Origin: Comamonadaceae bacterium
GTDB lineage: Bacteria; Pseudomonadota; Gammaproteobacteria; Burkholderiales; Burkholderiaceae_C
Assembly: GCA_003599455.1 (NCBI GenBank)
Contig: QZKF01000018.1
Coordinates: 1 to 64,000 of the forward strand
Reading direction: 5' to 3'
DNA length: 64,000 nt
Positions 34,517-43,606 of the stretch are shown here, piece by piece. The position numbers and the translations under genes are program-made. How positions within the stretch are numbered: the stretch's first letter is position 1; each line of letters begins with the position of its first letter. The notes beneath the pieces were generated by a model. That model saw only the letters and a list, made by a program, of their open reading frames with translations, was not told the DNA's origin and searched no databases.

Positions 34517-35323
34517 TCAGGCGGCCTTCTCCACGTGCGCCTGGCGTGTGTAGAGGAAGTCGATGACCGCCTTGCGGGCCTGCTGGTAGCTCGGGTCGTC
34601 GGCCAGCTCCACGCGCTTGCGCGGGCGCGGCAGGTCCACCGTGAGCACCTCGCCGATGGTGGCGGCCGGGCCGTTGGTGAGCATCACGATGCGGTCGCTC
34701 AACAGCACGGCCTCGTCCACGTCGTGCGTGACCATGACCACCGTGCTGTGCGTGCGCGCCACGATCTCGAGCAGCTCGTCCTGCAGCTTGGCGCGGGTGA
34801 GGGCGTCGAGCGCGCCGAAGGGTTCGTCCATCAGCAAGACCTTGGGTTCCATCGACAGGGCGCGGGCGATGCCCACGCGCTGCTTCATGCCACCGGAGAT
34901 CTCACCGGGGCGCTTCTGCGCGGCGGGCGTGAGGCCCACCAGGGCCAGCGCTGCCTCGGTGCGGGCCTTGAGTTGCGCCTTGTTCTCAGTGGCCGAGAAC
35001 ACGCGCTCGACCGCGAGGTAGACATTCTCGAAGCAGGTCAGCCAGGGCAGCAGCGAGTGGTTCTGGAACACCACCGCGCGCTCCGGGCCGGGGCCGGCGA
35101 TCTCCTTGTCGGCGCAGATCAGCACGCCGCTGGTGGGCGTGGTCAGGCCGGCGATGAGGTTGAGCAGCGTGGACTTGCCGCAGCCCGAGTGGCCGATCAG
35201 CGTGACGAACTCGCCCTTGGCCACCGTCAGGTTGATGTCGCGCAGCGCGGGGAAATTGCCCTTCTTCGTCTTGAAGGTCTGCTCGACGTTCTGGATCTCG
35301 ATGTACTTGGATGCGTCGCTCAT
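34517..35323 (-). CDS. nrtD: Nitrate ABC transporter ATP-binding protein
   Basis: A 268-residue ABC ATPase energising nitrate uptake. Walker A is GHSGCGKST near residues 44-52, the Q-loop VFQNHSLLPW near 85, the signature ISGGMKQRVGIARAL near 144, Walker B VLLMDEPFGALDALTRAKL near 164, and the H-loop VTHDVDEAVLLSDR near 198. It is most like NrtD/NasD/TauB ATPases. It follows nrtB with 58 bases between and completes the NrtA-NrtB-NrtD transporter. Confidence 0.92.
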   Translation of the reverse strand: MSDASKYIEIQNVEQTFKTKKGNFPALRDINLTVAKGEFVTLIGHSGCGKSTLLNLIAGLTTPTSGVLICADKEIAGPGPERAVVFQNHSLLPWLTCFENVYLAVERVFSATENKAQLKARTEAALALVGLTPAAQKRPGEISGGMKQRVGIARALSMEPKVLLMDEPFGALDALTRAKLQDELLEIVARTHSTVVMVTHDVDEAVLLSDRIVMLTNGPAATIGEVLTVDLPRPRKRVELADDPSYQQARKAVIDFLYTRQAHVEKAA

Positions 35324-35381
35324 TGGGAAACCTCCATGCTGTGCATTGCGGTGCGATCGCCTTCGGGAGGCCGGGCGGCGA

Positions 35382-36329
35382 TCATGATTTCACCTCTTCG
35401 TATGTGAACAGGGTGGCCAGCTTGATGAGGCCGAATTCGAGCACCAGGCCCACGATGCCGATCACGAAGATGGCGATGATGATGCTGGCCACGTTGAGGT
35501 TGTTCCACTCGTCCCAGATCCAGAAGCCGATGCCCACGCCACCGGTCAGCATCTCGGCCGCCACGATCACCAGCCAGGCCGTGCCCACCGCCAGGCGCAC
35601 GCCGGTCAGCAGGTAGGGCAGCACGGCGGGGAACAGGATCTTGGTGAAGATCTTCCACTCGCTCAGGTTGAGCACGCGCGCCACGTTCATGTAGTCCTGC
35701 GGCACGCGCTGCACGCCCACCGCGGTGTTGATGATCATGGGCCAGATGGAGCAGATGAAGATGGTCCAGATGGCGGCCGGGTTGGCGCCCTTGAACACCA
35801 GCAGGCCGATCGGCAGCCAGGCCAGCGGCGAGACCGGGCGCAGCAGGCTGATGAGCGGGTTGAACATGCGGCTGAGGAACTCGAAGCGGCCGATGGCGAA
35901 ACCGGCCGGGATGCCGACCAGCGCGGCCAGGCCGAAGCCGATGGCCACGCGCTGCAGCGACATCAGCACGTTCCAGCCCACGCCCTGGTCGTTAGGGCCG
36001 ACCTGGTAGAACGGATCGGAGAACACCTCGACCGCCTGCGCCCAGGTCTGCATCGGCGTGGGGATGCCGCTGTTGCTGGTGCTCGCCACCACCGACCACA
36101 CCGCGATCAGGAACACCAGCCCCAGCACCGGCGGCAGCACGCTGGCCCAGAGGAAGCGCAGGTCCCAGCCGCGCGAGGGCGCCGGGGAGGCCGCCGTGGC
36201 GGCGGCAGGTGGATGGAGTTCCGGCATGGTGGCGGTGGGGTAGGTCGGCGCGGCGGACGCCGTGCTGTTGGGGGTGGCCTTCGGGGCGGACATCCCCTCC
36301 AGCGGCGAATGGAACACGGCACTGACCAT
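35382..36329 (-). CDS. nrtB: Nitrate ABC transporter permease
   Basis: A 315-residue inner-membrane permease. After a 55-residue Pro/Ala/Thr-rich cytoplasmic lead, six helices follow, with the BPD_transp_1 coupling motif region DYMNVARVLNLSEWKIFTKI near residues 218-237. LAWLPIGLLVFKGANPAAIW near 170 and GTAWLVIVAAEMLTGGVGIG near 257 are typical of NrtB/SsuC/TauC permeases. It lies 26 bases after nrtA and would pair with two NrtD ATPases. Confidence 0.92.
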   Translation of the reverse strand: MVSAVFHSPLEGMSAPKATPNSTASAAPTYPTATMPELHPPAAATAASPAPSRGWDLRFLWASVLPPVLGLVFLIAVWSVVASTSNSGIPTPMQTWAQAVEVFSDPFYQVGPNDQGVGWNVLMSLQRVAIGFGLAALVGIPAGFAIGRFEFLSRMFNPLISLLRPVSPLAWLPIGLLVFKGANPAAIWTIFICSIWPMIINTAVGVQRVPQDYMNVARVLNLSEWKIFTKILFPAVLPYLLTGVRLAVGTAWLVIVAAEMLTGGVGIGFWIWDEWNNLNVASIIIAIFVIGIVGLVLEFGLIKLATLFTYEEVKS

Positions 36330-36355
36330 GGTGTTTCTCCGGTGCGGCGGCCTGT

Positions 36356-37651
36356 TCAGGCCGCGTTGATCTTGAAGCTGTCGGCGTACTTCGCCGGGTC
36401 CTTGCCGTCCCACACCACGCCGTCGATGAACTTGGCGCTGCGCATCTCGGACTTGGGCAGCGAGGTCTTGCTGGCCGCCGCGGCCTGCTTGAAGATGTCG
36501 ATGCGGTTGACCTGTCTGGCCACGGCCAGGTAGTCGGGATGCGACTTGAGCAGGCCCCAGCGCTTGTGCTGCGTCAGGAACCACATGCCGTCGCTCAGGT
36601 AGGGGAAGTTGGCCGAGCCGTCGTTGTAGAACTTCATGTGGTTGGGGTCGTCCCAGGTCTTGCCCATGCCGTTCTGGTAGCGGCCCAGGATGCGCTGGTT
36701 GATCGCGTCCACGCTGGTGTTCACGTAGGAGCGCTGCGCGATGGTCTCGGCCATCTTGTTCTTGTTCTGCAGGCCGGCGTCGATCCACTTGCCGGCTTCC
36801 AGGATGGCGGCCGTCACGGCGCGCGCGGTGTTGGGGTTCTTCTGCACGAACTCGGCCGTGGTGCCCAGCACCTTCTCGGGGTGGTCCTTCCAGATGTCCT
36901 GGGTGGTATTGGCCGTGATGCCGATGCCGTCCATGATGGCGCGGTGGTTCCAGGGCTCGCCCACGCAGAAGCCGTCCATGTTGCCCACGCGCATGTTGGC
37001 CACCATTTGCGGCGGCGGCACCACGATGGCGCGCGCGTCCTTCATCGGGTCGATGCCGGCGGCGGCCAGCCAGTAGTACAGCCACATGGCGTGCGTGCCG
37101 GTGGGGAAGGTCTGGGCGAAGGTGTATTCGCGCTTCTCGGTGGCCATCAGCTTGGCCAGCGAGGGGCCGTCCACCGCGCCTTTTTCGGCCAGCTTCTTCG
37201 ACAGCGTGATGGCCTGGCCGTTCTGGTTCAGGTTCATCAGCACCGCCATGTCCTTCTTCGGCCCCGAGGTGCCGAGTTGCAGGCCATAGACCAGGCCGTA
37301 GAGCACGTGGGCAAAGTCCAGCTCGCCGTTGACCAGCTTGTCGCGCACGCCGGCCCAGCTCGCTTCCTTGGTCGGCACGATCTTCACGCCGTACTTCTTG
37401 TCGATGCCGAGCTCGGCGGCCATCACCACGCTGGCGCAGTCGGTCAGCGGGATGAAGCCGATCTTGACCTCGGTCTTTTCCGGTGCGTCGGAGCCGGCGG
37501 CCCAGACGCCGTGGTGGCCCAGCGTGGAGAAGAGGGCGGCGGTGCCGATGGCGCTGCCCTTCTTGATGAATTCGCGGCGCGAGGCGGCGGCGGTGTCGGT
37601 GCCCGTGGCGGGGGTGAGGCTGTCCGCTGGCTTGGGGGTGTCTGCGTGCAT
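36356..37651 (-). CDS. nrtA: Nitrate ABC transporter substrate-binding protein (Tat-exported)
   Basis: A 431-residue periplasmic nitrate-binding protein of the NrtA/NasF family. Residues 23-45 contain a twin-arginine signal (SRREFIKKGSAIG then a hydrophobic stretch), so export by Tat is likely. The mature part has VKIGFIPLTDCASVVMAAEL, PTGTHAMWLYYWLAAAGIDP near 198 and NMDGFCVGEPWNHRA near 238, typical of nitrate-specific members. Start ATG 37651 has AAGGAG upstream; a longer frame to 37720 would run through the leader terminator and is rejected. It is first in nrtABD and sits behind the attenuator-like leader. Confidence 0.93.
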   Translation of the reverse strand: MHADTPKPADSLTPATGTDTAAASRREFIKKGSAIGTAALFSTLGHHGVWAAGSDAPEKTEVKIGFIPLTDCASVVMAAELGIDKKYGVKIVPTKEASWAGVRDKLVNGELDFAHVLYGLVYGLQLGTSGPKKDMAVLMNLNQNGQAITLSKKLAEKGAVDGPSLAKLMATEKREYTFAQTFPTGTHAMWLYYWLAAAGIDPMKDARAIVVPPPQMVANMRVGNMDGFCVGEPWNHRAIMDGIGITANTTQDIWKDHPEKVLGTTAEFVQKNPNTARAVTAAILEAGKWIDAGLQNKNKMAETIAQRSYVNTSVDAINQRILGRYQNGMGKTWDDPNHMKFYNDGSANFPYLSDGMWFLTQHKRWGLLKSHPDYLAVARQVNRIDIFKQAAAASKTSLPKSEMRSAKFIDGVVWDGKDPAKYADSFKINAA

Positions 37652-37671
37652 GTCCAACTCCTTGCTGATTG

Positions 37672-37746
37672 AAAAAACCTGAGAACCAAAGCAGAACGGC
37701 GCCCATTTCCGAGCCTGCATCGAGCGGGCGGGAAATGGACGCCGTT
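37672..37746 (-). terminator. Leader terminator/attenuator stem of nrtA
   Basis: On the minus strand the 16-base arms AACGGCGTCCATTTCC (37746-37731) and GGAAATGGGCGCCGTT (37710-37695) pair completely as RNA, with one G-U wobble, around a 20-base loop. A run of six T residues follows at 37677-37672, about 17 bases after the stem, further than in a textbook terminator. The 5' arm overlaps ANTAR-type hairpin 2, so the two cannot form together. Confidence 0.65.
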
Positions 37747-37750
37747 GTCC
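37737..37750 (-). promoter_or_regulatory. nrtA leader ANTAR-type hairpin 2
   Basis: On the minus strand GGAC, the six-base loop AACGGC and GTCC form a short perfect hairpin; the loop has A at position 1 and G at position 4. Ten of its bases are the start of the terminator's 5' arm, the arrangement expected for antitermination by an ANTAR protein. Confidence 0.6.
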
Positions 37751-37772
37751 GTGTCTGGGAAGACTGTGAAAT

Positions 37773-37794
37773 GCCTTGCCGCCATTGGCCGGGC
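37773..37794 (-). promoter_or_regulatory. nrtA leader ANTAR-type hairpin 1
   Basis: On the minus strand GCC-CG-GCC and GGC-AA-GGC pair as two 3-bp helices separated by a 2x2 internal loop, closing a six-base loop AATGGC with A at position 1 and G at position 4. It begins about 8 bases after the predicted transcription start. Confidence 0.5.
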
Positions 37795-37812
37795 GTTCCT
37801 GGCGTTCATTGA

Positions 37813-37828
37813 AGCAGGTACCGTGCCA
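37813..37828 (-). promoter_or_regulatory. Sigma-54 (-24/-12) promoter of nrtA
   Basis: TGGCACG, four bases, CTGCT differs from the RpoN consensus at one position, with GG and GC ten bases apart. Predicted start near 37802 gives a leader of about 150 bases to the nrtA ATG, containing both hairpins and the terminator stem. Confidence 0.75.
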
Positions 37829-37960
37829 GCCCGAGGGTTATCCCGCGGTGCGCTGGCAGGTATTTGATTTCAAAGGAAAAAAGGCTCGCCAAGGGGTGGC
37901 GACGGGCCGGCCTGGGCGGCCCTGTAGGCGGGCATCAATGTGGTGCGGCGGGCGTGCGCG

Positions 37961-37975
37961 GCACGGTATTTGTGC
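37961..37975. promoter_or_regulatory. NtrC-like enhancer site upstream of nrtA
   Basis: GCAC, seven bases, GTGC reproduces the dyad core of the NtrC consensus, about 145 bases upstream of the sigma-54 promoter, a usual enhancer distance. It is in the nasR-nrtA gap. Confidence 0.55.
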
Positions 37976-37995
37976 GCCGCAGCACTGCTGCCGGT

Positions 37996-39288
37996 TCAGT
38001 GCGGCGGGGGCAGCATGTCGGCCATCGCCAGCACCGCCTCGGCCACTTCGATGAGCCGGCGGTTCTGGTTCATGGCCATCTGGCGCATGGTCTTGTGGGC
38101 CGCTTCCTCGCTGAGCTGGCGGTGCGCCATCAGCAGGCCCTTGGCGCGTTCGATCACCTTGCGCTCGTTGAGGCTGGCGCGCACGGTGTCGAGTTCCTCG
38201 CTCATGGTCTGCAGGCGCCGCGCCTGCTCCTGCACCAGCTCGAGGATCGACCGCTCCAGCTGCAGGCCATAGCCCTGCGCGTTGGCGCCGAAGCCGGCCG
38301 CGCCGGCCTGGGCGGCCTGCGGCGCGGGGTCGGGCACCGGTACGTCGCGGAAGAAGGACAGGGCGTCGGCCTCGCGCGTGGCGGTGCTGCTGAGCGCGTG
38401 GTAGGCGTCGAGCTCGGCGCTGGCCGCGCCGATCTTCTCCTCGCAGGCGCGCAGCAGGTCGAGCGCGAGCCGGTCTTCCACCGCCTTCATGCGGTCGATG
38501 CGCTGGCTGCAGCAATCGAACCAGACCTGGCTGAGTTGCACGTTGAGCGGCGCGCCGTTCGCGGCGGTGCAGAGCACGCGGCGCAGGCGCTCGATCTCGG
38601 CCAGGGTGGAGCTGGCCTGGCTGGCGGCCCACAGATCGACCACCCTGGGGTGGGCGAACTCGGCAAACACCTCCAGGCAGCGCTCCTGCGACTCGATCAG
38701 GTGCAGCAGGCGCTGCTGTTCCGAGGTCTCGGCGTGGCCGGAGGCAAACAGGGCCGAGCCGGCCGCGCGCTCCTGGCCGGCGAATTCCTTGCCCTGCATG
38801 AAGTTGAACAGGGCCACCAGCAGGCGCGAGATCTCGGGGTCGCTGGCGCTGTCGGCGGCTTCGAACACCACCGCCAGCAGCCCGGCGATCAGGCGCACAT
38901 AGGCCTCGGTGGCCTGGCGCGGTGTCCATTCCAGCGCATCGATGCGCGCGCGCAGGCCGCCCAGCGCGTCCAGCCCGTGCAGCACGTAGGCGATGCGGCT
39001 GAACAGCCGCGCGCCGTGGCCGACCCGGGCCGATTCGGTGTCCAGGCTGTCGAAACAGGCCCGCAGCTCGGCCTCGGTCTGGCGGCATTCCTCGATCTGT
39101 TTGGCGCGCATCTCGGTGAAGCGCGCGCCCTGGGAGCCGAGGTGCAGGTTGGACAGGCCGCGCTCGCGCTGCAGGCCGTGCACCAGGCGCCCGGTGACGT
39201 TCACCAGCGCGCTGGTGAGCGCGAGCTGCTGGAGCTCGGCGATTTCGCAGCGCTTGGCGGCGACGAGGAAATTCAGGCCCGATTTCAT
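37996..39288 (-). CDS. nasR: Nitrate-responsive antiterminator NasR (NIT-ANTAR)
   Basis: A 430-residue regulator. The N-terminal 290 residues are an all-helical NIT domain ([20 protein letters not shown], with ERG after an HGLQ-R motif as in nitrate/nitrite-sensing domains). The C-terminal ANTAR domain at about 365-425 reads [20 protein letters not shown] then [20 protein letters not shown]. In Klebsiella, NasR binds nitrate or nitrite and prevents termination in the nasF leader; here the next gene on the same strand is nrtA, with a matching leader, so the role is very likely the same. Start ATG 39288 gives [20 protein letters not shown]; the longer upstream frame is antisense to tsaD. Confidence 0.9.
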   Translation of the reverse strand: MKSGLNFLVAAKRCEIAELQQLALTSALVNVTGRLVHGLQRERGLSNLHLGSQGARFTEMRAKQIEECRQTEAELRACFDSLDTESARVGHGARLFSRIAYVLHGLDALGGLRARIDALEWTPRQATEAYVRLIAGLLAVVFEAADSASDPEISRLLVALFNFMQGKEFAGQERAAGSALFASGHAETSEQQRLLHLIESQERCLEVFAEFAHPRVVDLWAASQASSTLAEIERLRRVLCTAANGAPLNVQLSQVWFDCCSQRIDRMKAVEDRLALDLLRACEEKIGAASAELDAYHALSSTATREADALSFFRDVPVPDPAPQAAQAGAAGFGANAQGYGLQLERSILELVQEQARRLQTMSEELDTVRASLNERKVIERAKGLLMAHRQLSEEAAHKTMRQMAMNQNRRLIEVAEAVLAMADMLPPPH

Positions 39289-39356
39289 GTGTTCGTGGGG
39301 TGGCGTGGCATGACCTGAGTGTCCAGCAACAAACATGCCGCCCGTACACTTCCCGC

Positions 39357-40460
39357 ATGCGGATTTTGGGAATCGAGTCGTCCTGCGACGAAACCGGCGT
39401 GGCCCTGGTCGATGCCAGCGGCAGCGCCACGCCCCGGCTGCTGGGGCACGCCCTGCACAGTCAGATCGAAATGCACCAGGCCTATGGCGGCGTGGTGCCC
39501 GAGCTCGCCAGCCGCGACCACATCCGCCGCGTCCTGCCCCTGACCGACGCCGTGCTGGCCCAGGCCGGCCTGCCGCTGTCGGCGGTGGACGCGGTGGCCT
39601 ACACCCGCGGCCCCGGCCTGGCGGGCGCGCTGCTGGTGGGATCGGGCGTGGCCTGCGCCCTGGGTTTTGCCCTGGGCAGGCCGGTGGTCGGCGTGCACCA
39701 CCTCGAAGGCCATCTGCTGTCGCCCTTCCTGAGCGCCGACCCGCCCGAATTCCCGTTCGTGGCGTTGCTGGTCTCGGGCGGCCACAGCCAGCTGATGCGG
39801 GTGGACGGCGTGGGCCGCTACGAGCTGCTGGGCGAAACCATCGACGACGCGGCGGGCGAGGCCTTCGACAAATCGGCCAAGCTGCTTGGCCTGCCGTACC
39901 CGGGTGGCCCGGCGCTCGCGCGCCTGGCGCTGCAGGGCGATCCGCTGGCCTACAAGTTTCCACGCCCGCTGCTGCACAGCGGCGACCTCGACTTTTCGTT
40001 CGCCGGTCTCAAGACGGCCGTGCTGACCCAGGTCAAGCGGCTCGCCCACGCGCGGCTGGACGGCCCGGCCACGCTGCATCTGGCCGACCCGCTGAGCGCG
40101 CAGCAGAAGGCCGACGTGGCGGCCAGCGTGCAGGCCGCCATCGTCGAGGTGCTGGTGAAGAAGTCGATGATGGCGATCCGCCAGACCGGCTTGCGCCGCC
40201 TGGTGGTGGCGGGCGGGGTGGGGGCCAACGCGCTGCTGCGTGAGCAGCTCGGCTCGGCCTGTGCGAAGGCCGGCGTGCGCGTGCACTACCCCGAGCTGCA
40301 CCTGTGCACCGACAACGGCGCCATGATCGCGCTGGCCGGGGGCATGCGGGCGCAGGCCGGGCTGGCCCTGGCGGGCGGCGCCGGCAGCGATGGCTACCGC
40401 TTCGATGTCAGGCCGCGCTGGCCGCTGTCCGAGCTGGGGCTGCCCGTAACCGCCGCCTGA
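39357..40460 (+). CDS. tsaD: tRNA N6-adenosine threonylcarbamoyltransferase
   Basis: A 367-residue ASKHA-fold protein that, with TsaB and TsaE, transfers the threonylcarbamoyl group to A37 of ANN-decoding tRNAs. The metal-binding HHLEGH lies near residues 114-119; other motifs are [17 protein letters not shown] at the start, [13 protein letters not shown] near 137 and [14 protein letters not shown] near 282. The C-terminus has about 20 extra residues. ATG 39357 gives the canonical [12 protein letters not shown]. It is divergent from nasR, with 68 bases between starts. Confidence 0.95.
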   Translation: MRILGIESSCDETGVALVDASGSATPRLLGHALHSQIEMHQAYGGVVPELASRDHIRRVLPLTDAVLAQAGLPLSAVDAVAYTRGPGLAGALLVGSGVACALGFALGRPVVGVHHLEGHLLSPFLSADPPEFPFVALLVSGGHSQLMRVDGVGRYELLGETIDDAAGEAFDKSAKLLGLPYPGGPALARLALQGDPLAYKFPRPLLHSGDLDFSFAGLKTAVLTQVKRLAHARLDGPATLHLADPLSAQQKADVAASVQAAIVEVLVKKSMMAIRQTGLRRLVVAGGVGANALLREQLGSACAKAGVRVHYPELHLCTDNGAMIALAGGMRAQAGLALAGGAGSDGYRFDVRPRWPLSELGLPVTAA

Positions 40461-40480
40461 ATACCGGGCGGGGGCATCTC

Positions 40481-40490
40481 CATAATTATG
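40481..40490. promoter_or_regulatory. AT-rich palindrome upstream of the binding-protein gene
   Basis: CATAATTATG followed by AATTAAACT is an AT-rich island in the 117-base gap between tsaD and the next gene. It likely holds the promoter; -10/-35 assignment is ambiguous. Confidence 0.35.
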
Positions 40491-40577
40491 AATTAAACTC
40501 GCCGGATGCTGTCGCCCAGGCGACTCCGGACCGCGTGCCGCCACGGCCCGCGCCATCGCACCGAGGAGCACTTCCCC

Positions 40578-41885
40578 ATGAAATACCTGCTTGAATCCCT
40601 GTTTTCCCCGCGCCGTCGTGCGCTGGTGGCCGCGCTCGCGGGCAGCCTGACCGCCGCCGTGTCCCTGGCCCAGGCGCCGGCGCCGTCCGCAGCCCCGATC
40701 CGCATCGGCATGATCGAAGGCCTGTCCGGCCCGTTCGCCAACACCGGCGAGGCGGTGTTCCGCAACCTCGTGTGGGCCACCGAGCGGGTCAATGCCCGCG
40801 GCGGCGTCAAGCTGCCCGGCGGCAACCGACCGCTGCTGATCGAGCGCTTCGACAGCAAGGGCCAGACCGAGGAGGCGCTCTCCGCGCTGCGCTCGGCGGT
40901 CGACCGCGACGTCACCATCGTCACGCAGGGCAACTCGTCGGCCGCGGCCAGCGCGCTGATCGATGCCATCAACAAGCACAACGAGCGCGAGCCTGCCCGG
41001 CAGATGCTGTTCCTGAACTACTCGGCGGTGGACCCGGTGCTGACCAATGAAAAGTGCAGCTTCTGGCATTTCCGCTTCGACGCCCACGCCGACATGCGCA
41101 TGAGCGCGCTCATGAGCGTGCTGCGGGAAGACAAACAGCTCAAGAGCATCTACCTGATCGGCCAGGACTACAGCTTCGGCCAGTCGGTGCTGCGCGAGGC
41201 GCGCAGCCAGCTCGCCGCGCAGCGCCCCGATGTGGCCATCGCCGGCGAAGAGCTGCACCCCATGGCGCGCGTGAAGGACTTCCTGCCCTACGCCGCCAAG
41301 ATCAAGGCCAGCGGCGCGCAGGCCGTGCTCACCGGCAACTGGGGCAACGACCTCACGCTGCTCGTGAAGGCCGCGCGCGAAGCCGGCTTCGAGGGCAGCT
41401 TCTACACCTTCTACGGCAACGCCCTGGGCGCTCCGGCGGCGATGGGCGACGCGGGCATCGGCAAGGTGATCGCCGTGGCCGACTGGTTCCCCAACGTGCC
41501 CACGCCCGAGTCCGAGGCCTTCTACAAGGCGTTCCGCCAGCGTTTCCCCAGCCCGGCCGACGACTACGTGCACATGCGCATGCAGCTCATGATCGAGTCG
41601 CTGGCCCAGGCGATCGAGCGCGCGGGCGCGGCCGGTCCGGTCAATGCCGCGACCATCGCGGCGCAGATGGAGAAGGGCGAGGTCACGCTGGCCGGCCAGC
41701 GCGCGCGCATGCGCGCCGCCGACCACCAGTTCCAGCAGCCGCTGGCTGTGGCCGTGATGGACCGCCAGGGCGCGCCCGGCGTGAAGTTCGACGTGGAAGG
41801 CTCGGGCTATGGTTTCCGCGTGATCCGCCACCTCACGCCGCAGCAGGCCGAGAAGCCGCACACCTGTACCATGCAGCGTCCCTGA
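40578..41885 (+). CDS. Branched-chain amino acid-type ABC substrate-binding protein
   Basis: A 435-residue periplasmic binding protein of the LivK/HAAT family. A signal peptide occupies about residues 1-33 (RRRALVAALAGSLTAAVSLA). The mature protein opens IRIGMIEGLSGPFANTGEAV; IYLIGQDYSFGQSVLREA near 192 and ADWFPNVPTPESEAFYKAF near 301 match type I periplasmic binding folds. No permease or ATPase genes adjoin, so it is an orphan component, a common situation in Comamonadaceae. The ligand is unknown; amino acids, amides or aromatic acids are possible. The aminotransferase gene follows after 20 bases. Confidence 0.87.
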   Translation: MKYLLESLFSPRRRALVAALAGSLTAAVSLAQAPAPSAAPIRIGMIEGLSGPFANTGEAVFRNLVWATERVNARGGVKLPGGNRPLLIERFDSKGQTEEALSALRSAVDRDVTIVTQGNSSAAASALIDAINKHNEREPARQMLFLNYSAVDPVLTNEKCSFWHFRFDAHADMRMSALMSVLREDKQLKSIYLIGQDYSFGQSVLREARSQLAAQRPDVAIAGEELHPMARVKDFLPYAAKIKASGAQAVLTGNWGNDLTLLVKAAREAGFEGSFYTFYGNALGAPAAMGDAGIGKVIAVADWFPNVPTPESEAFYKAFRQRFPSPADDYVHMRMQLMIESLAQAIERAGAAGPVNAATIAAQMEKGEVTLAGQRARMRAADHQFQQPLAVAVMDRQGAPGVKFDVEGSGYGFRVIRHLTPQQAEKPHTCTMQRP

Positions 41886-41905
41886 ATTTGCTGGAGCGTT
41901 TGTTG

Positions 41906-43108
41906 ATGAGACATGTGGTGGAGAAGCTGGAGGCCTCGCGCATCCGGGAAGTGGCCAACGAAGGCCTGGGCCGCACCGATGTGCTGAAGTTCTGGTTCGG
42001 CGAGAGCGACGAGGTCACGCCGGGTTTCATCCGCGACGCGGCCGTGGCCTCGCTGCAGGCGGGCGAGACCTTCTACGCGCACAACCTCGGCCTGCAGGAG
42101 CTGCGCGAGGCGCTCTCGATCTACACCGACCGTCTGCACCCCGGGCGCGGCACCGGCCACTGGTTCGACCGGCTGGCCGTCACGTCCGGTGGCGTCAACG
42201 GGCTGATGCTGGCCTCGCAGGCGCTGGTCGAGGCGGGCGACGAGGTGGTGGTGGTCACGCCGGCCTGGCCCAACCTGGTGGCACAGCCGCTGATCATGGG
42301 CGCGAAAGTCCGCAGCGTGCCGCTGCGGGTGCTGTCCGAGGGGCCGCGGGCCGGCGCCTGGGCGCTGGACATGGACGCCCTGCTGGCCGCCATCACCCCG
42401 GCCACGCGCCTGCTGATCGTCAACGCCCCGAACAACCCGACCGGCTGGACGCTCAGTGCCGCCGAGCAGCGCACCATCCTGGCGCACTGCCGCCGCACCG
42501 GCACCTGGATCCTGGCCGACGAGGTCTACGAGCGCCTCTACTTCGCGGGCGATGCGCCCAACGGCGCGGCCCCCAGCTTTCTGGATGTGGCCGAACCGGA
42601 CGACCGCGTGATCGTCGCCCACAGCTTTTCCAAGAGCTTCCTCATGACCGGCTGGCGACTGGGCTGGCTGGTATTGCCCGCCGCGCTCACGGCCGCCGTG
42701 GGCAAGCTGATCGAATACAACACCTCGTGCGCGCCGGTCTTCGTGCAGCGCGCCGCCACGGTGGCGCTGCAGCGCGGCGACGAGGTCACGCCTGCGCTGG
42801 TGGCCCACCTCCGGTCCTGCCGCGACACCCTGGTGCCCGCGCTGCGCGCCGTGCCCGGCGTGACGCTGGCCGAGCCGCTGGGCGGCATGTATGCCTTCTT
42901 CCGGCTGCAGGGGCAGGACGACTGCCTGGCGGTGGCCAAGCGCCTGGTGCGCGAGGCCGGTCTGGGCCTGGCGCCCGGCAGCGCGTTCAGCCCCGAGGCC
43001 GCGGGCTGGCTGCGCTGGTGTTTCGCCAGCCGCGACACGGGCCGGCTGCTGCAGGGCGTGGACCAGCTGCGGGCCTGGCTGGCCAGCCAGCCGCACCCCG
43101 CCGGCTGA
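41906..43108 (+). CDS. Pyridoxal-phosphate aminotransferase, class I/II
   Basis: A 400-residue fold-type I aminotransferase. Motifs are [20 protein letters not shown] near residues 92-111, NAPNNPTGW near 173-181, [12 protein letters not shown] near 201 and [15 protein letters not shown] near 238-252, which contains the PLP lysine. It resembles aspartate-type enzymes acting on amino acids; the true substrate is uncertain. It may work with the upstream binding protein in amino acid use, but that link rests on position only. ATG 41906 is chosen. The rpsO promoter overlaps its 3' flank. Confidence 0.88.
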   Translation: MRHVVEKLEASRIREVANEGLGRTDVLKFWFGESDEVTPGFIRDAAVASLQAGETFYAHNLGLQELREALSIYTDRLHPGRGTGHWFDRLAVTSGGVNGLMLASQALVEAGDEVVVVTPAWPNLVAQPLIMGAKVRSVPLRVLSEGPRAGAWALDMDALLAAITPATRLLIVNAPNNPTGWTLSAAEQRTILAHCRRTGTWILADEVYERLYFAGDAPNGAAPSFLDVAEPDDRVIVAHSFSKSFLMTGWRLGWLVLPAALTAAVGKLIEYNTSCAPVFVQRAATVALQRGDEVTPALVAHLRSCRDTLVPALRAVPGVTLAEPLGGMYAFFRLQGQDDCLAVAKRLVREAGLGLAPGSAFSPEAAGWLRWCFASRDTGRLLQGVDQLRAWLASQPHPAG

Positions 43109-43120
43109 TACCTTCTGGTC

Positions 43121-43126
43121 TATAAT
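43121..43126 (+). promoter_or_regulatory. -10 element of the rpsO promoter
   Basis: A perfect TATAAT lies about 100 bases upstream of rpsO, directly after the aminotransferase stop. No good -35 is seen at 16-18 bases, so an activator or another element may compensate. Confidence 0.5.
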
Positions 43127-43226
43127 CCGCGGTTGCTGTCTTCACGGACGGCAAATTCACGCCCGCTGCGGCCATCGGCTGCGACGGGACGCACGTAATG
43201 CCAGGCAACTGGCCAAGGAAACTGCA

Positions 43227-43493
43227 ATGATTGCCCAATCCATCAAAGCCGAAGTGGTCGCGGCCAACGCCCGCGCCGCCAACGACACCGGCAGCCCCGA
43301 AGTGCAAGTCGCACTGCTGACCGCCCGCATCAACGAGCTGACCCCCCACTTCAAGACCCATGCCAAGGATCACCACGGTCGCCGTGGCCTGCTGCGCATG
43401 GTGAGCCGCCGTCGCAAGCTGCTCGACTACCTGAAGTCCAAGGACGCCGAGCGTTACATCGCCCTGATCCAGAAACTGGGCCTGCGCAAGTAA
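43227..43493 (+). CDS. rpsO: 30S ribosomal protein S15
   Basis: An 88-residue primary 16S rRNA-binding protein of the small subunit. [20 protein letters not shown] near residues 20-39 and [21 protein letters not shown] near 47-67 are the family signatures, and the length is exact. It precedes pnp in the conserved rpsO-pnp order, with a terminator between. Confidence 0.97.
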   Translation: MIAQSIKAEVVAANARAANDTGSPEVQVALLTARINELTPHFKTHAKDHHGRRGLLRMVSRRRKLLDYLKSKDAERYIALIQKLGLRK

Positions 43494-43513
43494 TTGGACC
43501 GGCTGTGACGCAC

Positions 43514-43551
43514 AAAACGCCTGAGTTGGTTCGCTGGCTCGGGCGTTTTTT
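43514..43551 (+). terminator. Rho-independent terminator after rpsO
   Basis: Arms AAAACGCCTGAG (43514-43525) and CTCGGGCGTTTT (43538-43549) form a 12-bp stem with one G-T wobble around a 12-base loop, ending in six T residues. Confidence 0.82.
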
Positions 43552-43606
43552 GCTTGTCGTTCCCCTTTTTTGATTCCGGAGCATCGATTACAGAGCGAAG
43601 CTGTGT

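Noticed and set aside
37652-37720. Longer N-terminus of NrtA starting at 37720
   Set aside because: It would translate through the leader stem and T-run; ATG 37651 has a good ribosome-binding site and gives a proper Tat signal.
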